Positions 33,712 to 42,685 are shown, counted from the stretch's first letter. The stretch: 64,000 nt of DNA from Nocardioides jiangxiensis (GCF_030580915.1 NZ_JAUQTA010000001.1:930001-994000), one strand, 5' to 3'. Notes: generated by a model not told the origin, from the letters alone. Program-made: numbers and translations.

Positions 33712-35292
33712 ATGTTCCGTCGAGCTGAATGGGGCAGTTCTCAGGGCAGCAACCTCGGGCGGCGTACCCTCGCCGTCTGCGCCGTCACCATCACCACCTT
33801 CGCCTGCTCGGCCCTTCCGGCCGGAGCGGCGAGCGCCGACACCGAGGGCGACACGGCGCACGCCTCCGCCAGCGTCCTCGGCGACGGCAGCACCGCCGCC
33901 GGATACTCCGAGGCCACCTGGGACACCGACCCCGGGCCCAACAGCAGCGGTCCCGTGACGACGCTGCCCTTCAGTGACGTCATCGCCTTCGGCCAGGCCG
34001 GTGCCATGAAGTCGGTCTCCACCACGACCAGCCCGGTCGACGGCACCGCCATCTCGGGGCTGGTCGGCTCCGACGGCCAGGTCACCCTCGACTCGGCCGA
34101 GGGCGGCTTCGCCCCCGCCACGGTCGACCTGCTCGCCGCGATGCGCAAGGGCGGCGCCGACCTCTCCGACTCCCTCGTCGACCAGGCCCTGCTGCGCCTG
34201 GGCATCGGCGGCTCGCAGGTGGTCGCCCACGACGGCGTGATCCTCGACCAGGACGGCGTCGGCGGCCCCGGCCGGTACCGCGTCGGCCAGGCCGACCTCG
34301 AGCTGCACTCGCCGAAGATCGACGAGGCCGCTGCGATGATCTACGACGCGGTCGGGCGTGCGGACCGCCTCACCGAGGACACCGTCAACAAGATGCTGTC
34401 CCTGACCACGCTGACCAGCAAGCTGCCCGCGGGGGCCTCGCTGACCGCCCGCGTCCACTCCGACATGCAGGACCAGATCTTCCGCGACATCCTCGCCAAG
34501 CCGGTCACGACGAAGAACAAGGTGCTGACGGTCGACTTCTCCACCGGACGCGCCACCCTCCACCTCGACCAGCTCATGCACGGCGAGGAGTGGGTCGACG
34601 GCCCCCTGCTCCCGGGCCAGTACGTGCGCGAGGGGGACCTGACGGGCATCAACCGCCAGCAGCCCAACACCGAGATCATCGACGACGAGATCTACCCGAT
34701 GATCGCCGAGACGATCCACGACCTGATCGACGAGGTCACCACGATCGCCGTCGGCGCGATCGACGGCGCCCTCGCCTCGGTGACCGTCGACTTCACCGCC
34801 ACGCTCAAGTCCGCCCTCGGGACCGGCACGGCGACCTGGAGCACCAACCTGATGACCCCGCAGGTGAAGCCGGCCACCTGCGTCGCGACCGGCGTCGGCG
34901 GCCCGGTGATGTGCACCCTGCTGACCACGGCGATCAACACCGTGGTGGCGCCGCTGGCCAACCAGCTGCTCGTCCCGGTGCGCGACTTCCTGCTCGGCGA
35001 CGACGGCGCCAACCTCTACGGGCTCGCGATCGCCGACCTGAAGACGGGCATGATCACCATCCCGGTCCGCGACGCGATCGACCCGTTCCTGCAGGCCCTC
35101 TCCCAGGTCGTCTCGCTGCAGGTCAACAGCCAGCGCCCGTCGTACTGCACGGCGAGTGACGGCACCCGCCGCCTCTCGGGCCTCAAGCTGTCGGCGTTCA
35201 GCATCGCGCTCGCCCGCAGCAGCTCCGGGCCGCGTGTCGGCCTCGGCAACTCGGGCGTGACCACACGCTGCGACGGCGTGCTGTCGCACTGA
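33712..35292 (+). CDS. secreted surface protein, possibly choice-of-anchor G type
   Basis: 526 residues. A basic N-terminus and a hydrophobic core ending AGAASA (about 14-41) form a long signal peptide. The mature chain is rich in Thr, Ser, Asp and Gly, has few Cys (a pair near 395-405 and one near 480), and finishes ALARSSSGPRVGLGNSGVTT, a pattern recalling choice-of-anchor G proteins, although no LPXTG or membrane tail follows. Function unknown. ATG 33712 was chosen for GGAAAGG upstream; an in-frame ATG at 33688 is possible. Its promoter has a perfect -35 and an embedded operator. Confidence 0.7.
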   Translation: MFRRAEWGSSQGSNLGRRTLAVCAVTITTFACSALPAGAASADTEGDTAHASASVLGDGSTAAGYSEATWDTDPGPNSSGPVTTLPFSDVIAFGQAGAMKSVSTTTSPVDGTAISGLVGSDGQVTLDSAEGGFAPATVDLLAAMRKGGADLSDSLVDQALLRLGIGGSQVVAHDGVILDQDGVGGPGRYRVGQADLELHSPKIDEAAAMIYDAVGRADRLTEDTVNKMLSLTTLTSKLPAGASLTARVHSDMQDQIFRDILAKPVTTKNKVLTVDFSTGRATLHLDQLMHGEEWVDGPLLPGQYVREGDLTGINRQQPNTEIIDDEIYPMIAETIHDLIDEVTTIAVGAIDGALASVTVDFTATLKSALGTGTATWSTNLMTPQVKPATCVATGVGGPVMCTLLTTAINTVVAPLANQLLVPVRDFLLGDDGANLYGLAIADLKTGMITIPVRDAIDPFLQALSQVVSLQVNSQRPSYCTASDGTRRLSGLKLSAFSIALARSSSGPRVGLGNSGVTTRCDGVLSH

Positions 35293-35300
35293 GCGGCGCG

Positions 35301-35336
35301 CAGGGGCCACGACCACATCGGTGGTGGTGGCCCCTG
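35301..35336 (+). terminator. hairpin after the secreted protein gene
   Basis: 16-bp stem with one mismatch (CAGGGGCCACGACCAC / GTGGTGGTGGCCCCTG), loop ATCG, 9 bases past the stop. Confidence 0.75.
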
Positions 35337-35375
35337 TGCATGTCCCCTGCCCGCCCCGCCCCCTAAGGTCAGCCC

Positions 35376-36764
35376 ATGCGTCGCCTCATCGTGGCACTCG
35401 TCGCCCTGCTCCCCCTCGCGCCGTGCCTCGCCTCGTGCGGCGGTGACGCCGCCGGGTCGCCCGGCGCCGGCGCCACTGCCGCGGCCGGCTCGCTCGGCGG
35501 TTCCGGCACCGCCGTCACCACCCGACTGCACTGTGCCGAGGGCGCCGTCGGGCTGACCCGGACGATGTCCAGCGGCGCCACGTGGACGCTGTGCCTCCAC
35601 GTCGACTCCAAGCGCGGCATGGTCCTCAGCGACGTGTCGCTCGCTGCTCCCGGCGCGAAGGCGCTGACCATCGCGCACGACATCTCGCTCGCCCAGCTGG
35701 AGGTGCCCTACGACACCGGCACCCGGCTCACCGAGGACATCACCAGCGCAGGCTTCGGCGGCGTCAAGATGCAGGACCTCGGCACCGAGGAGTGCGCAGG
35801 CGAGCTGGTCGCCCTGCCGGTCCCCACCATCGGCGACGGGTCGACGTTCGGCGACATCCCGACCCGGAAGGTCCTCTGCAGCGAGGTGAGCGACGGCGGG
35901 CTCGCCTACCGGTCGGCGGCGAACGGCGAGGTGGTCGCCGCCCGCAAGGACCAGTGGACCCTCTCGACCGTCTCCAAGGTCGGCTGGTACGAGTACGTCA
36001 GCCGCTACACCTTCGGCGCCGACGGCTCGATCGTGCCCGACCTCGGGGCCACCGGCGACCTCTCCCCCGTCGACTACACCGACGACGCGGCCCGGGGCTC
36101 CGCCGTCGGCGGCGGCACCCACGACCGTGCCGCCTCGCACTCCCACAACGCCGTCTGGCGCATCCACTGGGCCCTCGGTGGCGGCCCGCTCGCCGTCGAG
36201 CAGTACGACGCGGCCCCGACCGGCCGCCGCGGACCGAAGGCCCCCCTCATCGACGGCCGCCTCACCCACCTGGCCCACGCGACGGAGGCCGAACGGGTCA
36301 GCCGGCGCTGGTGGCGCGTTCTCGCTCCGCGCACGACGAACGCCGACGGGCACCCGGTCTCCTACGAGATCGACCTCGGCGCGACCGACCCGTTCGAGCT
36401 CGACGAGGACCGCGAGCACGGGGCCCGGCACGGTTACGACGTGGCCTTCACGAACTTCGACGCCTGCCAGGTCTTCGCCACCGGCAACGACCAGAGCTGC
36501 GGCGACGGCGTGCCGGACTACGTCGCGTCCGATGCGGCGCCGCTGACCGACCCGGTCTCCTGGGTGGCGGTCGGCTTCCACCACGTGCCGCGCGACGAGG
36601 ACCAGTCGCCCATGGAGCTGCACTGGCAGGGCTTCCGCCTGGTGCCCCGTGACCTGACCGCGACCCGGATGGACGAGCCGGCGGGGCGCGAGGGCGGCAA
36701 CGGCAAGCCGAGGACCTACGAGGGCGTCCCGCTCGACGAGCTGACCGACCTGCCGGGCAGCTGA
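35376..36764 (+). CDS. copper-amine-oxidase-like lipoprotein
   Basis: 462 residues. Lipoprotein signal peptide with lipid-modified C21 (LASC). The C-terminal half aligns by eye with the copper amine oxidase domain: VGWYEYVSRYTF places Y205 at the position that becomes topaquinone, SHSH gives H255 and H257, and FHHVPRDED supplies the third copper His (H402 or H403). The residue before Y205 is Trp instead of the near-invariant Asn (N-Y-D/E), and the chain is shorter than classical enzymes, so catalytic activity is uncertain. It would face the outside, anchored in the membrane. TAAGGT (35364-35369) lies 6 bases before the ATG. Confidence 0.72.
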   Translation: MRRLIVALVALLPLAPCLASCGGDAAGSPGAGATAAAGSLGGSGTAVTTRLHCAEGAVGLTRTMSSGATWTLCLHVDSKRGMVLSDVSLAAPGAKALTIAHDISLAQLEVPYDTGTRLTEDITSAGFGGVKMQDLGTEECAGELVALPVPTIGDGSTFGDIPTRKVLCSEVSDGGLAYRSAANGEVVAARKDQWTLSTVSKVGWYEYVSRYTFGADGSIVPDLGATGDLSPVDYTDDAARGSAVGGGTHDRAASHSHNAVWRIHWALGGGPLAVEQYDAAPTGRRGPKAPLIDGRLTHLAHATEAERVSRRWWRVLAPRTTNADGHPVSYEIDLGATDPFELDEDREHGARHGYDVAFTNFDACQVFATGNDQSCGDGVPDYVASDAAPLTDPVSWVAVGFHHVPRDEDQSPMELHWQGFRLVPRDLTATRMDEPAGREGGNGKPRTYEGVPLDELTDLPGS

Positions 36765-36787
36765 GCCGGAGCACCCGGGAACGGCAG

Positions 36788-36815
36788 AAGGCCCGGTCCG
36801 TGTGGACCGGGCCTT
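36788..36815. terminator. bidirectional hairpin between the CuAO-like gene and tRNA-Ala
   Basis: Perfect 12-bp stem AAGGCCCGGTCC / GGACCGGGCCTT with loop GTGT. It ends 5 bases from the tRNA 3' end and 23 bases past the plus-strand stop, so it can serve both. Confidence 0.85.
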
Positions 36816-36820
36816 CAGGC

Positions 36821-36896
36821 TGGTGGAGGTAAGGGGACTCGAACCCCTGGCCTCCTCGATGCGAACGAGGCGCGCTACCAGCTGCGCCATACCCCC
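36821..36896 (-). tRNA. tRNA-Ala, anticodon CGC
   Basis: 76 bases with CCA encoded. Acceptor GGGGGTA / TACCTCC (one G-T pair), D arm GCGCAGCTGGTAGCGC, anticodon stem CCTCG/CGAGG with loop TTCGCAT (anticodon CGC), T arm AGGGGTTCGAGTCCCCT. It reads GCG, a preferred Ala codon at this GC content. Confidence 0.95.
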
Positions 36897-36986
36897 AGCC
36901 GCCTCACGCTTGCGCGTGTTGCGTGCGAAAACATAGCACCCGGGGCGTGAACGTCGAAAATCGGGTGCGGTCTCCGGCAGCCTGGA

Positions 36987-37805
36987 TCAGGAGCTCTTGC
37001 GGATCGACCGCGCGAGCGCCGACAGCTTCGACGCGCGCTCGGCCTCGTCGGCCTCGCGGGCGATCGCGGCGTCCTCCTCGGTGCGACCTGACGTGGTCAC
37101 GCCGGGCGAGGAGAGGTCGATCGTGCGCACGGTGCGCCGGGCCGCCGGCTCCTTGGTGACGTACGTCGGGAGCGTGATCGGCACCGGGCTCCAGAGGTCC
37201 TCCTTGACCGCCGCGATGGTGGTCGTGTCGGCCTCGGAGCCGACCTCGTCGAAGCCCTGGTCGTTGCGCTCGACCAGCGTCTCGGCGGGCACGTCGGAGT
37301 CCTGGTCAGCCGGGGAAGCAGTGACCGGGGACTCCTCGACGCGGCGCGGCATGCGGACGCGGGTGGGCGCCCAGACCTCGGCCCGGGCGGCCTGCTCCGA
37401 GCGGACCATCAGGCGGCAGGCGACCAGCCAGGCGACGAGCAGCGTCGCCGGCGCGGCCTGCCAGACCCAGCCGATGAGGCCGAGGACGGCCGGCAGCGCG
37501 ACCAGGAGGTTGAGGACCAGCAGCGTGCCCAGCACGCGGCGACGACGCTGCGCCGCACGACGAGCCGCCTCGCGACGGGCACGGATCTGCGCGGCCGACG
37601 GACGGCGCGTGGGCGTGGCGGGCGCAGCGGGCGCGGCCTCCGGAGCAGCGGCCTCCTCGCGACGGGCGAGGACGCGCAGCGCGGACGAGAAACGCTCGAC
37701 GGAGTGGCTCACCGACGCGTCGTCGGTGTGCTGCAGCGCCTTGGGCACGAGATAGACGGCCCAGGCCACAGCCAGGGCCACGAAGATCAGAGAGGTGACG
37801 TCCAC
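36987..37805 (-). CDS. glpR: divisome protein SepX/GlpR
   Basis: 272 residues. One membrane helix at the very N-terminus (about 3-19), a basic cytoplasmic stretch, a hydrophobic hairpin (about 92-131), then a long disordered cytoplasmic tail. This layout and the motif WAVYLVPKALQHTDD (15-29) are those of SepX of Streptomyces and GlpR of Corynebacterium, membrane partners of the gephyrin-like protein Glp and of FtsZ. Glp is encoded four genes upstream, at 39440-40657. TAACCT (37812-37817) is 6 bases before the GTG start, so it can be transcribed apart from the mo-cluster. Confidence 0.85.
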   Translation of the reverse strand: MDVTSLIFVALAVAWAVYLVPKALQHTDDASVSHSVERFSSALRVLARREEAAAPEAAPAAPATPTRRPSAAQIRARREAARRAAQRRRRVLGTLLVLNLLVALPAVLGLIGWVWQAAPATLLVAWLVACRLMVRSEQAARAEVWAPTRVRMPRRVEESPVTASPADQDSDVPAETLVERNDQGFDEVGSEADTTTIAAVKEDLWSPVPITLPTYVTKEPAARRTVRTIDLSSPGVTTSGRTEEDAAIAREADEAERASKLSALARSIRKSS

Positions 37806-37865
37806 GCTCCGAGGTTAGGAGCGTTAGCGCAGGATGAGACGCAAGTCCATAGGTGTGTCGGGAAA

Positions 37866-38471
37866 TCACTCGTGTGACGAGTGGGATTCCCCGCCCAGAA
37901 GCCGGGCGACGAGCCCTTCCGGGCACTCCTCGGCGGTGATCCCGAAGAGCACGTGGTCACGCCAGTCGCCGTTGATGTGGAGGTAGCGCGGGGCGTAGCC
38001 GCATCGCGGGATGCCGAGCTTCTCCACGACGCGGAGCGAGTTCGAGTTCTCCGGACGGATCGCGACCTCGATCCGGTGCAGCCCCTCGACCCGGAAGCAG
38101 TGGTCGACGGCAAGGGCGACGGCCAGCGGCGTGATGCCGCGGCCGGCGTACTCCTGGCCGATCCAGTAGCCGACCGAGGCGAAGAGCGCCGAGCCGCGCA
38201 CGATGTTGTTCACCGTGACCTGGCCGGCGAACTCCCCGTCGACCTCGATCGCGAACGGCATCGCCTGGCCGTCCCGCGCCATGCGGGTGAGACGGCGGAC
38301 CAGCCCACGGAACGACGTGGCCCGTCCCCCACCGCCCGGCGGCATGGTCGCCTCCCACGGGCGCAGCCAGTCACGGTTGGCCGCGCGCAGCTCGCTCCAT
38401 GCCCGATTGTCCCCGAGCACGAGCGGACGCAGCGTCACGTCGCCGTGGCGAAGGGTGACGGGCCAGCTCAT
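37866..38471 (-). CDS. GNAT acetyltransferase, RimJ-like
   Basis: 201 residues. GNAT fold of the RimJ/RimL subgroup: LRPLVLGDNRAWSELRAANRDWLRPWEA opens the domain, GYWIGQEYAGRGITPLAVAL contains the acetyl-CoA pyrophosphate loop (R/G-x-x-G-x-G/A region), and IRPENSNSLRVVEKLG is the conserved C-terminal block. It probably acetylates protein N-termini. It starts 7 bases after the moaB stop, in a rimJ-glpR order also found in M. tuberculosis (Rv0995-Rv0996). Confidence 0.9.
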   Translation of the reverse strand: MSWPVTLRHGDVTLRPLVLGDNRAWSELRAANRDWLRPWEATMPPGGGGRATSFRGLVRRLTRMARDGQAMPFAIEVDGEFAGQVTVNNIVRGSALFASVGYWIGQEYAGRGITPLAVALAVDHCFRVEGLHRIEVAIRPENSNSLRVVEKLGIPRCGYAPRYLHINGDWRDHVLFGITAEECPEGLVARLLGGESHSSHE

Positions 38472-38478
38472 CGCGACG

Positions 38479-38958
38479 TCAGCCGGCCTGCGGGTGGTCG
38501 CTGCCGGGGATCTGCTCGACGGCGTGGAGCAGCATCCCGTCGAGCGTGGCGAGACCGTCCTTCACGCCGCCCTTGCTGCCGGGCAGGTTGACGACCAGGC
38601 AGTCGCCGGCGACCCCGGCCAGCCCACGCGAGAGCGCAGCGGTCGGGAGGCCCGCCTGGACTCCGCGGAGCCGGATCGCCTCGGCGATGCCCGGGACCTC
38701 GCGGTCCAGGAGCGGGCGAGTGGCTTCGGGGGTGCGGTCCGTGGGCGTGAGACCGGTGCCTCCGGAGGTCAGCACGACCCGGGCACCGGCGGCCAGCGCA
38801 GCGCGGATCGCCTCCGCGACCGGATCACCGTCGGGGACCACGACCACGGTGGGCTCGAAGCCCCGCTCACGCAGCCAGGCCGCGATCACCGGGCCGGTCT
38901 CGTCCTCGTAGACGCCTGCCGAGGCCCGGTTGGAGGCGATGACGACGCCGGCGATCAC
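38479..38958 (-). CDS. MoaB/MogA family molybdopterin protein
   Basis: 159 residues. Single MoaB/MogA domain: VVLTSGGTGLTPTDRTPEAT (about 64-83) is the MPT-binding block with the catalytic Asp, and CLVVNLPGSKGGVKDGL is the second conserved loop. It adenylylates molybdopterin or a related pterin. GTG 38958 overlaps the moaC stop (GTGA), indicating coupling. In some actinobacteria this paralogue (MoaB2) has an uncertain biochemical role. Confidence 0.9.
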   Translation of the reverse strand: MIAGVVIASNRASAGVYEDETGPVIAAWLRERGFEPTVVVVPDGDPVAEAIRAALAAGARVVLTSGGTGLTPTDRTPEATRPLLDREVPGIAEAIRLRGVQAGLPTAALSRGLAGVAGDCLVVNLPGSKGGVKDGLATLDGMLLHAVEQIPGSDHPQAG

Positions 38959-39440
38959 CGGGACCAGTCCCCCGACGTGCCGCCGGACTTGGTGTCGACC
39001 CGGATGTCGGTGATGACGGCGGCCTTGTCGACGGCCTTGACCATGTCGACGACCGTGAGGGCGGCGACGGACACAGCCGTGAGCGCCTCCATCTCCACCC
39101 CGGTGCGGTCCGTGGTCTTCACCACCGCGGTGATCTCCACCGCCTCGTCGGTCACGGCCAGCTCGACCTTCACGCCGGAGACAGCGAGGGGGTGGCACAG
39201 CGGGATCAGGTCCGGCGTGCGCTTCGCGCCCATGATCCCCGCGATCCGAGCGACAGCGAGCGCGTCGCCCTTGGGCACGCCCTCACCGCGCAGCAGGCCG
39301 ACCACCTGGGCCGAGACCATCACCCGGCCGGAGGCCGTCGCGACCCGGGTGGTGACGTCCTTCGCCGAGACGTCGACCATGCGGGCAGCGCCCGACGCGT
39401 CGACGTGGGTGAGCCGTGCGGCCTCGCCCTCGGGTGCCAT
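38955..39440 (-). CDS. moaC: cyclic pyranopterin monophosphate synthase
   Basis: 161 residues. Second enzyme of molybdopterin synthesis, forming cPMP. THVDASGAARMVDVS at the N-terminus, the LIPLCHPL motif (about 78-85) and VKTTDRTGVEMEALTAVSVAALTV with catalytic Asp/Lys/His neighbourhood are complete. It overlaps glp by one base (TGATG) and moaB by four, so glp-moaC-moaB are translated as a unit. MoaA is not in the window. Confidence 0.95.
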   Translation of the reverse strand: MAPEGEAARLTHVDASGAARMVDVSAKDVTTRVATASGRVMVSAQVVGLLRGEGVPKGDALAVARIAGIMGAKRTPDLIPLCHPLAVSGVKVELAVTDEAVEITAVVKTTDRTGVEMEALTAVSVAALTVVDMVKAVDKAAVITDIRVDTKSGGTSGDWSR

Positions 39441-40657
39441 CAGTACTCCTCGTCCAGCAACAGGACCTGCACCGTATCGCCCGCGCTCACCTCGGCCGTC
39501 TCCTCCGGGACGACGATGAGGGCGTTCGCGGCTGCGAGGTCCCCCAGCAGGTGCGAGCCGTGGCCACCGACGGGAGCGGCCAGCCCCGCGTCGTACGCCG
39601 CACGGACGAACTGGCGCTTGCCGACCGGGGAGCCGAAGCCCTTGCTGCACCGCGCCTCGCGCAGGGGGTGCACCAGCCGGCTGCGGCCCTGCAGCTTGCG
39701 CAGCGCCGGCACGACGAAGAGCTGGAACGACAGGTACGCCGACACCGGGTTGCCCGGCAGCGTGAAGACCGGGACGCCGTCGACCGTGCCGAAGCCCTGC
39801 GGCTTGCCCGGCTGCATCGCGACGTCCCCGAACCACAGCCGGTCCTTCAGCGCCGCCTTCACGACGTCGAAGTCGCCCTGGCTGACACCACCGCTCGTGA
39901 CGATGACGTCGGCGCGCGAGATCTGGTCCTGGAGCGTCTCCAGGAAGGTGCCGGGATCGTCGGAGACCGACCCCACCCGGAACGCCGAGGCGCCGGCCGC
40001 ACGTGCGGAGGACGCGAGCAGGGTGGAGTTCGCGTCGTGGATCTGGCCCGGGCCGAGCGGCTGCCCCGGCTCGCGGAGCTCGCTGCCCGTCGACACGATC
40101 ACGACCCGCGGCCGGGGACGCACGGAGACCCGGCCCTCCCCCGCACCCGCGAGGAGCCCGAGGTGACGCGGGCCGAGCACCGTGCCGGCCGAGACCAGCA
40201 GGTCGCCCTCCTCCACGTCGTCGCCGGCGCGCCGGATGTGCTGGCCCGGCACGGGCGGCTGGTTGACCTGCACCTCGTGGGCGCCGCGGTCGGTCCACTC
40301 ATACGGCACCACCGCCGTGGCACCAGGAGGCACCGGCGCACCGGTCATGATCTTCACCGCCGTGCCCGGCGCGAGCTCCTCGGTGGCCGCGGCACCGGCG
40401 CCGATGCCACCGACGACGGGCAGGTGCACCGGCGACTCGGCGGTCGCGCCGACGCAGTCGCGCTGGTGGACGGCGTACCCGTCCATGCCGGAGTTGTCGA
40501 AGGCGGGGAGGGGCAGCCGGGCGACCACGTCCGCGGCGGCGACGAGCCCCAGTGCCTCGCTGAGCGGGAGGACCGCGGGCGCAAGCGGCTGCACGGCGTC
40601 GACGATCCGTGCGAGGTGCGCGTCGACCGGCGTCGTCGGTCGTCCGTGGTCACCCAA
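39440..40657 (-). CDS. glp: gephyrin-like molybdotransferase Glp (MoeA family)
   Basis: 405 residues, full MoeA architecture. PAFDNSGMDGYAV (about 51-63) is the N-terminal MoeA signature, MTGAPVPPGATAVVP follows, the MPT-binding domain has VIVTSGGVSQGDFD, and LPGNPVSAYLSFQLF precedes the C-terminal domain IV. MoeA inserts molybdate into MPT; in actinobacteria this copy, Glp, also binds FtsZ and the membrane protein GlpR (here at 36987). The start is TTG 40657: GGAGG stands 8 bases before it, inside the end of the uridylyltransferase gene, and the next in-frame start would cut into the domain. Confidence 0.9.
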   Translation of the reverse strand: MGDHGRPTTPVDAHLARIVDAVQPLAPAVLPLSEALGLVAAADVVARLPLPAFDNSGMDGYAVHQRDCVGATAESPVHLPVVGGIGAGAAATEELAPGTAVKIMTGAPVPPGATAVVPYEWTDRGAHEVQVNQPPVPGQHIRRAGDDVEEGDLLVSAGTVLGPRHLGLLAGAGEGRVSVRPRPRVVIVSTGSELREPGQPLGPGQIHDANSTLLASSARAAGASAFRVGSVSDDPGTFLETLQDQISRADVIVTSGGVSQGDFDVVKAALKDRLWFGDVAMQPGKPQGFGTVDGVPVFTLPGNPVSAYLSFQLFVVPALRKLQGRSRLVHPLREARCSKGFGSPVGKRQFVRAAYDAGLAAPVGGHGSHLLGDLAAANALIVVPEETAEVSAGDTVQVLLLDEEY

Positions 40658-40660
40658 GGG

Positions 40661-42043
40661 TCAGTCCTCCGCGAGAATCGTGTGGGCAGGTACGCGCTGG
40701 GCGGCCGGCTGCCGGGTCAGGGTCACCGCGCCCTTCACCTCCACCCCGCGCTCGAAGGTCCAGTCACCGTCTACCGTGAAGCTCGTCGCCTCCCGCAGCG
40801 ACGGGGCGCCGTCCGGGAACCGCTGGTCGAAGTCGCCGACCAGCTTGTAGACCGCGCCGTCGAGCGCCACGAACGGCACCGTGTCCGCCGCCTGGTCGAG
40901 CACGTAGTCGTCACCGAGAGCGTAGACATCCGACCGCAGGACGAGCAGGTCGTCGGTCGTCTTCACCGGCACGAACCGGTCGCGACCGACCTCGATCGTC
41001 GTCGCGCCCTCGAAGATCTCGATCGCCGCGCCCATCGCGCTCTCGATCTGGATCACCTTGGGCGACGTGGGGTCGCCCGGGTCGACCGTCTTCTCGTTGC
41101 GGATCAGCGGCAGTCCGAGGACGCCGTCGCGCTCGGCGAGCGCGACCTTCATCGCGGCGAGGTCGAACCAGAGGTTGTTGGTCGACATGTAGCGGTGCCG
41201 GCTGAGGTCCGCGAGGGCGTCCTTGTCGGAGTCCAGCGTCTGCGCCGACTCGCGGAGCACGATCCGTCCGTCAGCGATGCGGCGGGCGAAGTGGCCGCCC
41301 TTGCGGTCGCTCGGCGTACGCCGCACGGCCTCGATCGCGAACGGCGCGCCCGACTGGGCGAACCAGCCGGCGACGCGGGCGTCGGGAACGGCGCCGAGGT
41401 TGTCCGAGTTGGACACGAAGACATGCCGGTACCCGGCCTCGATCAGACGGTCGAGGATGCCGGTGCCGACGAGTGCGGTGTAGATGTCACCGTGTCCGGG
41501 CGGACACCACTCGAGGGTCGGGTCCTTCTCCCAGGTGGCGGGGTGCAGCGAGTCGACGAGGAGCTTGGGCTCCTTGTTCTGGAGGAACTCCAGCGGCAGG
41601 CCGTCGACCGGCAGGTCCGTGTAGCGCGCCAGGGCGTCCATCGTGTCGGCGCTGGTGCGGAAGCTGTTCATGAAGAGCAGCGGCAGCGTCGCGTCGTACT
41701 GCTGGCGCAGGTGGAGCACCTGGCGGGCGATCACGTCGAGGAAGCTGAGCCCCTTGCGCACACAGAGGAGCGACTTGGCGCGGTCCATGCCCATGGACGT
41801 GCCGAGGCCGCCGTTGAGCTTGATCACCGCCGTGTGCCGGATCGCCTCGGCCGCGACGTCGTCGGGCACGTGCACGTCCGCCAGGGCGTCCATGTCGTGG
41901 GGCTCGATCGTGGACTCCGGGATCATCCCGGTCGCCCCCTCCTCCAGCTGGTGGAAGAAGTGGGTGAACACCTCGATCGCGACCGGGTCGACCCCGGCCT
42001 GGGCCATCTTGTCGCGGGCAGCGGCGAGCGCGTCGGTTGCCAT
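40661..42043 (-). CDS. UTP-glucose-1-phosphate uridylyltransferase (UDPGP type)
   Basis: 460 residues. This is the long, eukaryote-like UDPGP family, not the short bacterial GalU: VIKLNGGLGTSMGMDRAKSLL (about 69-89) is the nucleotide-binding loop, FMNSFRTSADT, LPHIxxK-equivalent CPPGHGDIY and FVSNSDNLGA follow. It makes UDP-glucose for glycans and trehalose-type sugars. TACCAT on the minus strand (42051-42056) is 7 bases before the ATG. It heads the glp-moaC-moaB operon, with 3 bases to glp, in the place taken by galU in M. tuberculosis. Confidence 0.92.
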   Translation of the reverse strand: MATDALAAARDKMAQAGVDPVAIEVFTHFFHQLEEGATGMIPESTIEPHDMDALADVHVPDDVAAEAIRHTAVIKLNGGLGTSMGMDRAKSLLCVRKGLSFLDVIARQVLHLRQQYDATLPLLFMNSFRTSADTMDALARYTDLPVDGLPLEFLQNKEPKLLVDSLHPATWEKDPTLEWCPPGHGDIYTALVGTGILDRLIEAGYRHVFVSNSDNLGAVPDARVAGWFAQSGAPFAIEAVRRTPSDRKGGHFARRIADGRIVLRESAQTLDSDKDALADLSRHRYMSTNNLWFDLAAMKVALAERDGVLGLPLIRNEKTVDPGDPTSPKVIQIESAMGAAIEIFEGATTIEVGRDRFVPVKTTDDLLVLRSDVYALGDDYVLDQAADTVPFVALDGAVYKLVGDFDQRFPDGAPSLREATSFTVDGDWTFERGVEVKGAVTLTRQPAAQRVPAHTILAED

Positions 42044-42100
42044 GCGGGTGATGGTAGGGGGCTCGGGGCCCGGCCGGGCCACCCCTCGTAGGCTGGCCAC

Positions 42101-42685
42101 ATGTCGGAGCCCGCTGCCACGGTCGCCAAGCAGGCCCTGCGTGACCAACTTCTCGCGGCGCGCCGGTCGCTGGACGTCGCCACGCTCGGCGCCGCGGGGC
42201 GGTCACTGGCGGCCGTCGTCCTCGAGATGCCGGAGGTACGCCGGGCGGCCACGGTCGCGGCGTACGTCTCCGTGGGCTCCGAGCCGGGCACCGGCGCACT
42301 GCTCGAGGGGCTCCTCCACGCAGGCAAGCGCGTGCTGCTCCCCGTGCTGCTGCCGGACAACGACCTGGACTGGGCCGTGCTCACCGCGGTCGACGAGCTC
42401 GCGGCCGCACGTCGCGGGCTCCTCGAGCCGACCGGCCCGCGCCTGGGTCGCGAGGCGATCGCCACCGCCGAGGTGCTCCTCGTCCCCGGCCTCGCGGTGG
42501 GCGCCGACGGCGCCCGCATGGGCAAGGGAGGCGGCTCGTACGACCGCGCCCTCAACCGCTCGGCGCCGGATGCGTTCGTCTGCGCGCTGCTCCACGACGG
42601 CGAGCTGCTGGCGAGCGTGCCGTCCGAGCCGCACGACGTACCCGTGGCAGCGGCAGCGACCCCCTCCGGCGTGACCCGCTTCTGA
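42101..42685 (+). CDS. 5-formyltetrahydrofolate cyclo-ligase
   Basis: 194 residues. ATP-dependent conversion of 5-formyl-THF to 5,10-methenyl-THF. KQALRDQLLAARRSL at the N-terminus and the C-terminal GARMGKGGGSYDRAL, which binds ATP phosphates, identify the family. TAGGCT (42089-42094) is 6 bases before the ATG, mirrored by a similar box for the divergent uridylyltransferase; the two starts are 57 bases apart. The gene pair is conserved in actinobacteria (Rv0992c/Rv0993). Confidence 0.93.
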   Translation: MSEPAATVAKQALRDQLLAARRSLDVATLGAAGRSLAAVVLEMPEVRRAATVAAYVSVGSEPGTGALLEGLLHAGKRVLLPVLLPDNDLDWAVLTAVDELAAARRGLLEPTGPRLGREAIATAEVLLVPGLAVGADGARMGKGGGSYDRALNRSAPDAFVCALLHDGELLASVPSEPHDVPVAAAATPSGVTRF

